From a virus: a stretch of DNA of 39,516 nt. The stretch covers positions 1-39,516 of IMG/VR virus record IMGVR_UViG_3300049855_000314; one strand, 5' to 3'. The notes under the pieces are model-generated. The model was not told the DNA's origin, did no database searches, and saw only the letters and a program-made list of their open reading frames with translations. Below are positions 6,795 to 14,682 of this stretch, piece after piece. Every line of letters begins with the position of its first letter. The stretch's first letter is position 1. A program made the translations under genes and the position numbers.

Positions 6795-8822
6795 ATGTTT
6801 GCGATAGACTTCGAAACATATTTAATATCTTCCAACACACCTGCACCAAAACCAGTTTGTGTCTCTTGGTATGACGGAAAAAAGTCCGGCCTAGTCAGAG
6901 GGGCGGACATGTCAAATTTCCTCAAAGAAACTCTGCAACGCCCTTTAGTAATAGCCCACAATATGAAGTTCGAGTTAGCAGTCATATACGAGTGGTTCCC
7001 AACGTTACGATCTGCAATAGATAAAGCGCTAGATGAAGAGAGACTCATGTGCTCTAAGATAAATGAGCAACTATTAGATTGTTTTCGCAAGACTCCAGTA
7101 AAGGCGTACTCGTTGGCCGATGCCGTATTGTCGTATTTCAAGACGGACATCTCCGATTCCAAGACTGACCCAAATGCCTGGAGATTACGGTATAGCGAAC
7201 TGGATGGAGTGGAAGACTGGCCGCAAGCAGCAATAGATTACGCTATAAGTGACTCCATATGGGCATACAAAGTCGCCGAGTTACAGATACCGACCCTACA
7301 AGGGGTAGACATGTTTGGGCCAGTTAGAGCAGAACACTACCTAAACGATACAGGGATGTATGGGCTAAGGGTAGACCAAGATAGGGTCAGCTTGCTAGAA
7401 GACGAGATCCTAGAAAAATTAGCCGCCCCCAGGGACGCGTTGATATCGTACGGTATGATGACCTTAGGCAAAAACGGGAAATACAAAAAGAAGAGTAAGG
7501 CATTTAGGGAATATATAGAGCAAACTATCCCAAAAGATGCAATATTGTTTACTGCAAAAGGAGGAGTATCTACATCTGCGGAAAGTATAGAAAAATACAA
7601 CACTGAAAATAACCCAATCTTCACTAACTATTTAGTCCTAATGGAATACGACAAGGTACTGTCTTCCTTTGTCTCCAGATTACGTCAAGCCGACCCATAT
7701 ATTAGAACTGAGTATAACGGGATAGTAAAGACTGGGAGGTCTTCTAGTAGAACATCTGATTTATTCCCATCAGTTAATATCCAACAGATGCCTAGAAAGG
7801 TTAGAGACGTAACGTATGATGTTAGAAATTGTTATATACCTAGAGATGGATATAAGATATGTAGCATAGACTATTCAGGGCTAGAGTTAATCTCAGCAGC
7901 ATATCAATTGGGTAATTATTACGGTAGCTCTAAATTAAAGGATACCATGAATTCTGGCACAAAGCCTATGGATATGCACAGCCTGTTGGCACATAGGATC
8001 ATGACCATGAAATCAGGTAAGATCGTAACGTATGACGATTTCGTAAAGAACAAAAAGGTAGACGAGTATGCTGTAATGCGCCAAATAACCAAGGCTGTAA
8101 ATTTGGGAATTCCAGGAGGGTTGGGGTACAAGACCATGAGATCTCAGCTCCTGAAAGAAGGGGTAGTAACTAAGTATAAGGTTATATCTACCGCCCCATA
8201 TGAAAGCACCATTCGTCACGACTTACGTAAATTCAAAGGTGACATCCCTAACCTAAGATGTGAACGCACTGGAAGGTACTCATATAGTTTAGTTTACGAC
8301 GAGTTAGTCACTTTAAAGGAAGAATTATTCGCTTTGTATCCAGAGATGGGAACGTTCTTACGAGAAGACCATCTAGAATTCACCACAGGGGAAAAGAAAC
8401 GTGTAAAGAATGATTTCGGCGAATGGGAATGGGAAGACATGTATGCCTATCAAGTAGGCGGATTTAAAAGGAGCTACTGTACGTACACTGAATTTTGCAA
8501 CGGGTTCCTTATGCAGTCCCCCTCAGCAGTAGGTGCCAAAAGGGCCATGGCCAATACTGTAAAGAAGTATCGAGCAGGAGATGAAGTCAAGTGTTTAGCG
8601 TTCATTCACGATGAAATAGTATTCGAAGTTAAGGATTGTGCAAGGATGCTCGATCTAGTTAAAGATGTCGCATATATAATGATAGATTCCATGCAGGAAA
8701 CCTTACCCGGAATAAGGGTAGCAGTCGAAGCAGACGTAATGGACTATTGGAAGAAGTCTGGAGGGTTCCACGTAGAGACGTTCTTCAAGGATCCTATAGA
8801 AAATAAGAAGGTGCAATCGTGA
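6795..8822 (+). CDS. Family A DNA polymerase with 3'-5' exonuclease domain
   Basis: This 675-aa replicative polymerase has an N-terminal DEDDy exonuclease (residues 1-165). Exo I is AIDFET with D5 and E7. Exo II is HNMKFE with Glu60 where Asp is usual, and Exo III is YAISD with Y149 and D153. The polymerase core shows motif A DYSGLEL (359-365) and motif B RQITKAVNLGIPGGLGY (429-445). Motif C is HDEIVFEV (605-612). In motif B the residue equivalent to E. coli Phe762 / T7 Tyr526 is Leu437. Studies of viral PolA link Leu at this site to slower, more accurate polymerases and often temperate or slow lifestyles. GGAGAG precedes the ATG. No helicase or primase gene is present, so host factors are probably used. 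Confidence 0.95.
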   Translation: MFAIDFETYLISSNTPAPKPVCVSWYDGKKSGLVRGADMSNFLKETLQRPLVIAHNMKFELAVIYEWFPTLRSAIDKALDEERLMCSKINEQLLDCFRKTPVKAYSLADAVLSYFKTDISDSKTDPNAWRLRYSELDGVEDWPQAAIDYAISDSIWAYKVAELQIPTLQGVDMFGPVRAEHYLNDTGMYGLRVDQDRVSLLEDEILEKLAAPRDALISYGMMTLGKNGKYKKKSKAFREYIEQTIPKDAILFTAKGGVSTSAESIEKYNTENNPIFTNYLVLMEYDKVLSSFVSRLRQADPYIRTEYNGIVKTGRSSSRTSDLFPSVNIQQMPRKVRDVTYDVRNCYIPRDGYKICSIDYSGLELISAAYQLGNYYGSSKLKDTMNSGTKPMDMHSLLAHRIMTMKSGKIVTYDDFVKNKKVDEYAVMRQITKAVNLGIPGGLGYKTMRSQLLKEGVVTKYKVISTAPYESTIRHDLRKFKGDIPNLRCERTGRYSYSLVYDELVTLKEELFALYPEMGTFLREDHLEFTTGEKKRVKNDFGEWEWEDMYAYQVGGFKRSYCTYTEFCNGFLMQSPSAVGAKRAMANTVKKYRAGDEVKCLAFIHDEIVFEVKDCARMLDLVKDVAYIMIDSMQETLPGIRVAVEADVMDYWKKSGGFHVETFFKDPIENKKVQS

Positions 8823-9028
8823 TTCGTTGGGTAGGGACCGCATTATGTATGATAGGGATGGCATTAACGTCTCTAAATATATACCCTTATAATCTTTATT
8901 TCTCTTGCATTGGCAGTCTATTATGGTGTATAACAGCCATTAGATGGAACGATAACGCATTAGCAATCGTAGAAGCAGCAGCCGTAGTGATCTATATAGT
9001 AGGGATATTAAGATTCATATTATTTTAA
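8819..9028 (+). CDS. Small membrane protein (69 aa; DUF6552/YgjV-like layout)
   Basis: It starts with GTG overlapping the polymerase stop. The protein has about three hydrophobic segments (residues 4-20, 27-43, 48-67), with the pattern W-G...LNIYPYNLYF..GSLLW...IRWND..L...AAAV. Phage and bacterial small membrane proteins of the PnuC/YgjV-like DUF6552 kind share this layout. Function unknown. Confidence 0.6.
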   Translation: MIRWVGTALCMIGMALTSLNIYPYNLYFSCIGSLLWCITAIRWNDNALAIVEAAAVVIYIVGILRFILF

Positions 9029-9039
9029 GGGAGAGTACT

Positions 9040-9252
9040 GTGAATACTATTAAATATGCTTTACTGTTAGGTCGCGTATTATCTGGAGGCAAAGTAGCAT
9101 ATTCATCAACATCTCCCGATATAGAAATGGGATATACAGTTTTACGTTTAGATGGGGAAGGAGACGATATCGAGTACTCACCGGTGTATTATAGTTCAAG
9201 CATTAAAGACGTGAAAACTATGTATAAAGCGCTAACTCTGGAGAACTCTTAA
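9040..9252 (+). CDS. Hypothetical protein (70 aa)
   Basis: It has a GTG start after AAGGGAGAG, and its last base is the first base of the next ATG. The short soluble protein contains YSSTSPDIEMGYTVLRLDG and YSPVYYSSS segments. No family is recognised. Tight coupling to the ParS/MbcA-like gene suggests they act together. Confidence 0.6.
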   Translation: MNTIKYALLLGRVLSGGKVAYSSTSPDIEMGYTVLRLDGEGDDIEYSPVYYSSSIKDVKTMYKALTLENS

Positions 9253-9563
9253 TGGCTACGTTAAATACAGAATCGTCAGATATGGATACTATTAATAAAG
9301 CATTAAAGAACTGGGGAGTATCGGAATCTGATGCTATTAATATTTTGGGAGCAGAAGGAAACGCAGATAGGCCAAGAGTCATTAAAGTATTACTTAACAT
9401 TATCCAAAGAGTAACTGAAGTGTTCCCTAAACAGGAACTAAGCTCTAAGTTAATGACTACCGAGAATAGAGCACTAGATGGAGACTCACCAGTAACTATT
9501 ATGATTCGAGACGGTTTAGACGGGGCCATTATGGTACAGAAATATTTATATCGGTATATGTAA
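9252..9563 (+). CDS. MbcA/ParS/Xre antitoxin-like protein (DUF2384-type)
   Basis: This 103-aa protein matches the layout of the DUF2384 toxin-binding antitoxin domain. An N-terminal helical part (NKALKNWGVSESDAINILG) leads to RVIKVLLNIIQRVTEVFP (about 46-63). It ends with the signature NRALDGDSPVTIMIRDGLDGAIMVQKYL (about 72-99), comparable to 'N.aLgG.sPle.l..G......v..yL'. Family antitoxins neutralise RES-type toxins, but no RES gene is visible here, so it may counter a host toxin or act only as a regulator. The start overlaps the preceding stop by one base. Confidence 0.6.
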   Translation: MATLNTESSDMDTINKALKNWGVSESDAINILGAEGNADRPRVIKVLLNIIQRVTEVFPKQELSSKLMTTENRALDGDSPVTIMIRDGLDGAIMVQKYLYRYM

Positions 9564-9574
9564 AGGAGATAAAA

Positions 9575-9784
9575 GTGAAATTCACTTGCGATAAATTGCC
9601 GTATAATGTGAGAAAAGTAACTGGGACTATTTCTTTAATGTCCGCAGATGGAACGTTAGTCATAGTTAAAAGGTGGCCATTTATAAAACTTGTTGTAATG
9701 CGTACTCTCAAGCCCGCCTTTTGGGGACTATCGATATTTTTAGTTCCAATTATAGTAGGATTAGCCGCATCCTGGATTCTTTGA
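9575..9784 (+). CDS. Tail-anchored small membrane protein (69 aa)
   Basis: A GTG start follows AAAGGAG. The N-terminal half is beta-like and soluble; residues 44-68 form a single C-terminal transmembrane helix (LKPAFWGLSIFLVPIIVGLAASWIL). No family is recognised. Confidence 0.6.
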   Translation: MKFTCDKLPYNVRKVTGTISLMSADGTLVIVKRWPFIKLVVMRTLKPAFWGLSIFLVPIIVGLAASWIL

Positions 9785-9800
9785 TAAATAGGAGATGATA

Positions 9801-10073
9801 ATGTCTACAGAAAGAAGCGGAGATCAGTATAGCGAACGTGCGTCAAAAGGGCAGGCATATAATTTAGCTGTGCTAACTGCAATAGCAGACGGTAAACAGC
9901 ACGATAATAAGTATATTTTGCAGCAGTATTTCAGACATAAAGCCTTTGCTCAAATGTTGCAAACAGCAGACGAGAAGATATTGATCCAAGCTATCGATAG
10001 ACCAGAATTTGTAGAAGCTCTGGCCGGGCTGCATAAGTTGCTAACTTCGGTGAACGGTCATGCAAGCGTATAA
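9801..10073 (+). CDS. Hypothetical helical protein (90 aa)
   Basis: I use the ATG at 9801 because the in-frame ATG at 9795 directly abuts the GGAG ribosome site. The protein is mostly helical and soluble, with no recognised motif. It overlaps the following exonuclease gene by 14 bp, so it may be co-translated with it. Confidence 0.6.
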   Translation: MSTERSGDQYSERASKGQAYNLAVLTAIADGKQHDNKYILQQYFRHKAFAQMLQTADEKILIQAIDRPEFVEALAGLHKLLTSVNGHASV

Positions 10074-10722
10074 GGTATCTACCCTAGAAGAGTGGCATGC
10101 CATCAGGGCCAAAGTAACAACGGCTACTGAAGCGTGTTCCATACTAGGACTAGACCCTTGGACCTCTGTGTCTAAGATGTTAGAGGAGAAACGCAATAGC
10201 ACATTTACAGGTAATGCATATACTTGGGTAGGAACAAATATGGAGCCTGTAGTCGTTCAAGCCACTAACACGTATATGGGTAGGGAATTTAAATTATTCG
10301 AAGATCAGGGAGGAAAGGTAATATATGCAGACTTAGATGTAGCACTAGGTGCTACCCCCGATGCGTCAGACGGGACGGACCTATTAGAATGTAAAACAAC
10401 TGGAACGATTAATTGGTACAAATGGAACGCATGGCCCCCTTTGAAGTATCTGTGCCAGCTCCAAGTGCAACTTATTTGTACCGATCTTAGGAGGGGATAT
10501 TTATCAATATTGAGTAACGATTTGCAGCAGTATGGTCAGAAATTAGCGTTAAAATTAGCAATCTTTGAAGTTATTCGATCAGAAAACTTCGAAACAGGTC
10601 TGAGGAGAGAGCTCAAACGGTTCAATGAAGCGCTATCGGACGGCAAAGTAATGCGAGTGGACAGAAAACACTCAGCTCTAATGCAGTTCGAACTTGTAAA
10701 ATCTAATATTAAAGTGATTTAG
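10060..10722 (+). CDS. YqaJ/lambda-exonuclease-like nuclease
   Basis: This 220-aa protein shows the YqaJ viral recombinase order of conserved residues. An early helix (ITATEACSILGLDPW-like, 18-34) is followed by Glu62 in TNMEPVV. Asp101 (GATPDAS) and Glu110/Lys112 (LLECKTT) give the PD-(D/E)xK core, and glutamines 133 and 135 (CQLQVQL) follow. Family members digest one strand of dsDNA 5' to 3' and work with an annealing protein in recombination and end processing. No Beta/RecT-like annealase is visible; the SSB may serve. Confidence 0.75.
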   Translation: MQAYKVSTLEEWHAIRAKVTTATEACSILGLDPWTSVSKMLEEKRNSTFTGNAYTWVGTNMEPVVVQATNTYMGREFKLFEDQGGKVIYADLDVALGATPDASDGTDLLECKTTGTINWYKWNAWPPLKYLCQLQVQLICTDLRRGYLSILSNDLQQYGQKLALKLAIFEVIRSENFETGLRRELKRFNEALSDGKVMRVDRKHSALMQFELVKSNIKVI

Positions 10723-10755
10723 CAGTAAATTAATATACTATCTAGGAGAGACGAT

Positions 10756-11250
10756 ATGGTAAAGAAATTCGGAATGGACGATACGGTCGTTGGGTGGGAT
10801 ACCTGGAGAAGTAATATGTGTGATTCCATATTTGCCGAGGGCAGGGATCACCACGAGTTTCTCTACGGCATGGAAAAGGGGCTATGCTACCCAGTTCCTT
10901 GGCTGGCTAGTAAGTTTATGTATGACTCGACATATACTATTTGGCTGGCAGATAAGAAACTAGTAGATAAAAACCCACATTCTATACTCATTCTAGACTG
11001 GGCAGACGATAACACGGCTATCATAAAGATATCAGGATACATATACTTAAGTGATATACGAGCAGCTAAACCGTTATATAGCGAAAATGACGAGAACGTA
11101 TCTTTAGCATATCAAAAGGGATTCGTTAACGCCATTCGTAATAGGGCAAAATGGGCAGAAGAAGCACTAGAGGACCATTTAGATGATATGGAGAGGAATA
11201 AACAGGCAATCAGAGATATGTGTAAGGGGACATTGCGGTCAGTAAAGTAA
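10756..11250 (+). CDS. Hypothetical protein (164 aa)
   Basis: GGAGAGAC precedes the ATG. The soluble protein starts with a Trp/Asp-rich part (GWDTWRSNMCDS) and ends in a charged helix (AKWAEEALEDHLDDMERNKQ). I recognise no family. It lies between two exonuclease genes, so a DNA-metabolism role is plausible by context only. Confidence 0.75.
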   Translation: MVKKFGMDDTVVGWDTWRSNMCDSIFAEGRDHHEFLYGMEKGLCYPVPWLASKFMYDSTYTIWLADKKLVDKNPHSILILDWADDNTAIIKISGYIYLSDIRAAKPLYSENDENVSLAYQKGFVNAIRNRAKWAEEALEDHLDDMERNKQAIRDMCKGTLRSVK

Positions 11251-11292
11251 TCCTTAAAACTCAATACTTGCCCTTACGGGATAGGAGCTATG

Positions 11293-12048
11293 ATGGACGC
11301 TAAAAAGATTTTATTTTATGACATTGAGACGAGCCCCATGCAAGTGTGGACGTTTCGCATAGGTAACAAAGTAAGCATCCCTCATAGCGCCATTGTGCAG
11401 GGGTCCAAGACAGACATCATTTGCGTAGCTTGGAAGTGGGCTCATGAGAAAGAGACCCACAGTTTAGATTGGGGATGGGACAAGCAATCTAGCAAGGCAA
11501 TGATATCAGCTTTTGATAAAGTTATTAATGAAGCCGACATAGTTATCGGCCACAATGCTGATCAGTTTGATTGGAGGCATCTTAATACTCAAAGGATGCT
11601 TAACGGACTTCCTGCAATTAACTGGGGAACTAAATCAGAAGATACATTGAAGCAGATTAGAAGGCACTTTTACTTACCGTCATACAAACTAGACTACGTA
11701 GCAGATCTGCTAGGGGTAGGGAACAAGTCTCCAATGACGTTTTCAGACTGGGTGGACATCTCTACAAAGAAAGATAAGTCTAAATTGGATAAAATGATTA
11801 AGTACTGTAAGAAAGACGTACAGTTATTGCAAAAAGTATACAATGTGATTAAACCGTACGTTAGACCAAAGATGAGAGCATCTGATGTACTACATTCCTG
11901 TACAGTTTGTGGTAGCACTGATTTAAAGAAGAACGGCACCAATACCTATAATGGAAAGACGCGCCAAAGCTTCATATGTAGGTCTCATGGGGGGTATGCT
12001 GGAAGTGCATTGGTAAATACGGCAGGTAAAGTGGCGACAATACAGTAA
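11293..12048 (+). CDS. DEDDy 3'-5' exonuclease with C-terminal zinc ribbon
   Basis: This 251-aa RNase H-like exonuclease has Exo I YDIETSP (D10, E12), Exo II GHNADQFD (N88, D93) and Exo III YCKKD (Y171, D175). A zinc ribbon follows: CTVCGS (C203, C206) and CRSH (C229, H232), where the usual last Cys is His. I take the second ATG (11293), 5 bp after GGAG. It resembles the stand-alone PolB-type proofreading domain. Because the phage polymerase carries an altered Exo II (Glu60), this enzyme could supply extra proofreading or DNA trimming. It is the last gene of the rightward arm, and its stop abuts the convergent resolvase stop. Confidence 0.85.
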   Translation: MDAKKILFYDIETSPMQVWTFRIGNKVSIPHSAIVQGSKTDIICVAWKWAHEKETHSLDWGWDKQSSKAMISAFDKVINEADIVIGHNADQFDWRHLNTQRMLNGLPAINWGTKSEDTLKQIRRHFYLPSYKLDYVADLLGVGNKSPMTFSDWVDISTKKDKSKLDKMIKYCKKDVQLLQKVYNVIKPYVRPKMRASDVLHSCTVCGSTDLKKNGTNTYNGKTRQSFICRSHGGYAGSALVNTAGKVATIQ

Positions 12049-12525
12049 TTATAGATTAATGTAGTAATCACAAATAAGTAGCGCTTCAGCTCTCCCGTGG
12101 TCTTTCTTTCTCAATAGAGATTTAAAGGCCGCGGGATATTTTTTTAGAGCTAACTGCCTAGAATCTTCTTTTTCTGTCTTAATTAATCCCTGAGCTTTCT
12201 TCCAAACTTGCGGAGTGATGCCTAGTAGGTTCGCTCCAGCTATCTTAACGGCCGTCAGGATAGTTCCGTAGGATTTCCCAAAGTTAAACATGCTGGTAAC
12301 CCCTTGGCCAGGCATGGCGTGTACTTTTTCTACAACAACTGTACATGGCATGAATTTATCTATTAGTCTATACAGTAAGTTCCCGTCAACGCTTGGCTTA
12401 TCCTCGTCAGTTAAAGGTAAGTCTGTGCACAGTATCACTTCATCAGTCGGGGATACGATAGCAATGGCCCCGGTGAGCCCTGGATCGATACCTATAACGT
12501 GATGTTCTCTTTTTTTACCGGTCAT
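12049..12525 (-). CDS. RuvC-like Holliday-junction resolvase
   Basis: This 158-aa RNase H-fold nuclease has GIDPGLTGAIA with Asp14, VVVEKVHAMPGQG with Glu66, and KKDHGRAEALL with Asp142 and Glu147. That is the RuvC acidic set, with Glu at the usual last Asp position. It would resolve branched DNA before packaging. It is the last gene of the leftward transcript and overlaps the gene before it by 4 bp. AAGGA lies 8 bp before its ATG. Confidence 0.85.
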   Translation of the reverse strand: MTGKKREHHVIGIDPGLTGAIAIVSPTDEVILCTDLPLTDEDKPSVDGNLLYRLIDKFMPCTVVVEKVHAMPGQGVTSMFNFGKSYGTILTAVKIAGANLLGITPQVWKKAQGLIKTEKEDSRQLALKKYPAAFKSLLRKKDHGRAEALLICDYYINL

Positions 12526-12830
12526 TTTCTTGTCCTTAGATGGGGAGGAAGACTAAACTTTTGAGGTATAACAGAGATGTCGTGGACGGAACTTAGACGT
12601 ATCGGAGAGATCATTGCGCTTATATACAGCGGGACGGAAACCGAACTACGAAGAGGGTTTCTTTTAATTATTGTAGAGTTGCATTGAGATAACGCCCTCT
12701 GCATCGCTGGAGAGAGCTTTATTGGACTGTTTATATCGGAGACGATCCTGTCCCAGTCAGCCTTAGATACCTGTACGGTTTCATATTGGGCAGGATTAAG
12801 GTCTTTTAAGCCAGGCTCGTCATTGTTCAT
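12522..12830 (-). CDS. Hypothetical protein (102 aa)
   Basis: It is coupled by ATGA-type overlaps to the membrane gene before it and the resolvase after it. The N-terminal half is acidic (MNNDEPGLKDLNPAQYETVQVSK is the general character); the C-terminal half is basic and Ser/Arg-rich. No family is recognised. Confidence 0.6.
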   Translation of the reverse strand: MNNDEPGLKDLNPAQYETVQVSKADWDRIVSDINSPIKLSPAMQRALSQCNSTIIKRNPLRSSVSVPLYISAMISPIRLSSVHDISVIPQKFSLPPHLRTRK

Positions 12831-13243
12831 ATTCTAATTCGTATTAAAAAGGACACTATAGACAGTGCCAGATAGAAAGTTAAGACAGGCGTAGTTAGAG
12901 CAGCCGACATTATACTTCCGCCGTGTGCTTCACAATGTTTACTAGTAAGATCTTCTTTTTGCAGAGATTCTTCATATGCTTTACATACGATTTCCTCAAC
13001 GGTACATATTAAACCTTTCTCATTTCTGACATGATACGCATCCAATATAAAGAACAGTAGTATCGGTAATGGGTAGAAGTCAGCAAAGGCGGATCTATAC
13101 ATCATGACTGTGAGAAAGAATAATGTGAAAACAGATATGGCACACATAATCTTAGTTACTGTGCTGTTCAATCTAGCTTGCTTAATAGAACTCTTAAGAT
13201 TAGCTAAGTAATACTCTACAATATCGTGTTGACCTTTACGCAT
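12827..13243 (-). CDS. Membrane protein with LDAYHVRNE motif (138 aa)
   Basis: AGGAGA precedes the ATG. There are hydrophobic segments at about residues 31-48, 56-69 and 112-135. The second is followed by FFILDAYHVRNEKGL, resembling the 'FWFLDxYxLRQERLFR' signature of a widespread bacterial two-helix membrane family of unknown role, some members of which I recall near defence genes. It is the first gene after a good promoter at 13275-13303. A role at the inner membrane, for example exclusion, is speculation. Confidence 0.65.
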   Translation of the reverse strand: MRKGQHDIVEYYLANLKSSIKQARLNSTVTKIMCAISVFTLFFLTVMMYRSAFADFYPLPILLFFILDAYHVRNEKGLICTVEEIVCKAYEESLQKEDLTSKHCEAHGGSIMSAALTTPVLTFYLALSIVSFLIRIRI

Positions 13244-13274
13244 GATTTTCTCCTAATAATTAACCATGCGGCGA

Positions 13275-13303
13275 AGCATATTCTATTAATACTTTAATGT
13301 CAA
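13275..13303 (-). promoter_or_regulatory. Promoter for the membrane protein-resolvase group
   Basis: On the minus strand TTGACA (13298-13303), a 17-bp spacer and TATGCT (13275-13280, 4 of 6) lie about 32 bp upstream of the 138-aa membrane gene. Confidence 0.6.
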
Positions 13304-13307
13304 CATA

Positions 13308-13547
13308 TTATTTTCGCATATACTTCTTACGTATCCCTCGAAATAGCCACTGAGTTCCGTGTTTAGCGAAACTATAAGTGTTAGATGCATCATTTATAGA
13401 TAGTGGAATGTATTCATCTGGCGGGATACACTTAAGTCTTATGCGTTCTTTGGAGCGTAACTTAGAGTGCCACCGTTTCTTGTCCTGTTTCTCACTTTCT
13501 GCACACGTGAGCCCCATCAGAGGAGTATGTCTTCGGCTTCTGCTCAC
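13308..13547 (-). CDS. Small basic protein with SEKQDKKRWH motif (79 aa)
   Basis: I take the GTG at 13547 because GAGG lies 6 bp upstream; the GTG at 13559 has no ribosome site. The very basic protein contains RRHTPLMGLTCAESEKQDKKRWHSKLRSKERIRL. A short family common in phages and proteobacteria has a similar 'R..TP..G.T.A.SEK.DK..WHR..R' opening, with no known function. Strong positive charge suggests nucleic-acid binding. Confidence 0.65.
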   Translation of the reverse strand: MSRSRRHTPLMGLTCAESEKQDKKRWHSKLRSKERIRLKCIPPDEYIPLSINDASNTYSFAKHGTQWLFRGIRKKYMRK

Positions 13548-13608
13548 AATGCACCTCACAGGTAAAGAGGGCTGCTTATAAGAAAATTCCCTATTAAGGA
13601 ACTATAGT

Positions 13609-13637
13609 AGTATACTATATAGTATCTATTACGTCAA
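13609..13637 (-). promoter_or_regulatory. Promoter overlapping an AGTATACT palindromic site
   Basis: On the minus strand TTGACG, a 17-bp spacer and TATACT form a good sigma70 promoter for the 79-aa basic gene. The -10 box lies inside the repeat AGTATACT-nnnn-AGTATCT (13609-13627), which also occurs at 39258-39276, so the promoter may be controlled by a phage repressor. Confidence 0.6.
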
Positions 13638-13761
13638 CTTTAAGATCATACGCTTTAGGTAGCCCTAGGTTTTCAGCGATCTCTATAGCTTTGGCAGTCT
13701 TCTCCTTTGCCATGTCCATAACTTTCTGTAACGTTTCTGGGTTTTCTATAAAATTATCCAT
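13615..13761 (-). CDS. Small hypothetical protein (48 aa)
   Basis: This short ORF has a strong GGAGG ribosome site 5 bp before its ATG. The helical product contains ETLQKVMDMAKEKTAKAIEIAENLGLPKAYD. It directly follows the terminator at 13801-13829, and its 3' end overlaps the next promoter. No family is recognised. Confidence 0.6.
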   Translation of the reverse strand: MDNFIENPETLQKVMDMAKEKTAKAIEIAENLGLPKAYDLKVDVIDTI

Positions 13762-13800
13762 TTCAACCTCCGAAGTTTACTGAATGGTAGCACACGTTGA

Positions 13801-13829
13801 ATAAAAAATAAAGCCCTCCGAAGAGGGCC
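13801..13829 (-). terminator. Terminator of the lysis region transcript
   Basis: On the minus strand GCCCTC, a TTCG loop and GAGGGC are followed by TTTATTTTTTAT. This is a strong intrinsic terminator 25 bp after the stop of the 264-aa gene, ending the long leftward virion and lysis transcript. Confidence 0.85.
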
Positions 13830-13852
13830 AAATCATCTAAGTATTCAAACTG

Positions 13853-14647
13853 TTAATTAGAACATTTGAAGCAGAAAACTTCCTTGATCCTTACAGCCAT
13901 GCGGGCAAAAATCCCTAATTTTCTAGGGGGATCTATAGAGACATATGGAATGTCGTCAATGCTGTTAATTAGGGGAATAAGTCTTTTCCTAATGTCAGTA
14001 ATGTCGTCTGCTATTAAACTGTACGCGTCCTGGGTGGTACGTCTAAACAGTTCCTCGTTGCCTCCAGGAGATCCCTTAAGAATCGAAAGTAACTTTTCAG
14101 GGGCAGATTTGAATCTTGTTTTCTGCTGAGTGTCGCCGTCTAGTTCTACTACTCTAACGTCGATAACTCGTATAAAATCAGTTAACTCCTCTACTCTTGA
14201 TAATACTGGATGGCATCTTAAATACGTTTTTGCATCCCCGAACGTCTGTGACCCTTTAGATGCTAAATCGTTTAAAGTAGCCATAACGTTCATTACATAA
14301 TCCCAATGGTTACTACCGTGAAGGTCGTCATATAATGCATCTATAATTTCTGGAGTGACCTCCTTAGTAGAAAATCCTTTTAGTTTCTCTGATAATATTG
14401 CTCCGTGGTGTTCTAGCGAATCTGAACAAAATATTAATTTGGTAACTAGAGAACATCTTTTATGTGATTTTTCATATTGAACGTTATGCAACCTAAGTTC
14501 CTCAGGAGACACATAAGCTGCTCTAAATAAATCTAGAAATCTAGTTCCCAAACTCTTTCTAGGAGCATGTTGGGTAGGGACATCTTGAGTATCTATTGGG
14601 TATTTAATCCATCTTGGCATTTCTTTTATTGGTGTATTTCTAGGCAT
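13853..14647 (-). CDS. Hypothetical protein (264 aa)
   Basis: AAGGGA precedes the ATG, and a TATAAT box without a clear -35 lies just upstream. The protein is soluble, helical and has Cys/His near the C-terminus (KEVFCFKCSN). I recognise no family. It is the last gene before the terminator, after the lysis genes; phages often carry accessory genes at this place. Confidence 0.75.
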   Translation of the reverse strand: MPRNTPIKEMPRWIKYPIDTQDVPTQHAPRKSLGTRFLDLFRAAYVSPEELRLHNVQYEKSHKRCSLVTKLIFCSDSLEHHGAILSEKLKGFSTKEVTPEIIDALYDDLHGSNHWDYVMNVMATLNDLASKGSQTFGDAKTYLRCHPVLSRVEELTDFIRVIDVRVVELDGDTQQKTRFKSAPEKLLSILKGSPGGNEELFRRTTQDAYSLIADDITDIRKRLIPLINSIDDIPYVSIDPPRKLGIFARMAVRIKEVFCFKCSN

Positions 14648-14682
14648 ATAATCCCTTATATTATAATACTTATTCGTTTAAG

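Noticed and set aside
6689-7162. 157-aa minus-strand ORF over the start of the DNA polymerase
   Set aside because: It is the shadow of the polymerase exonuclease domain, against local transcription and without a ribosome site.
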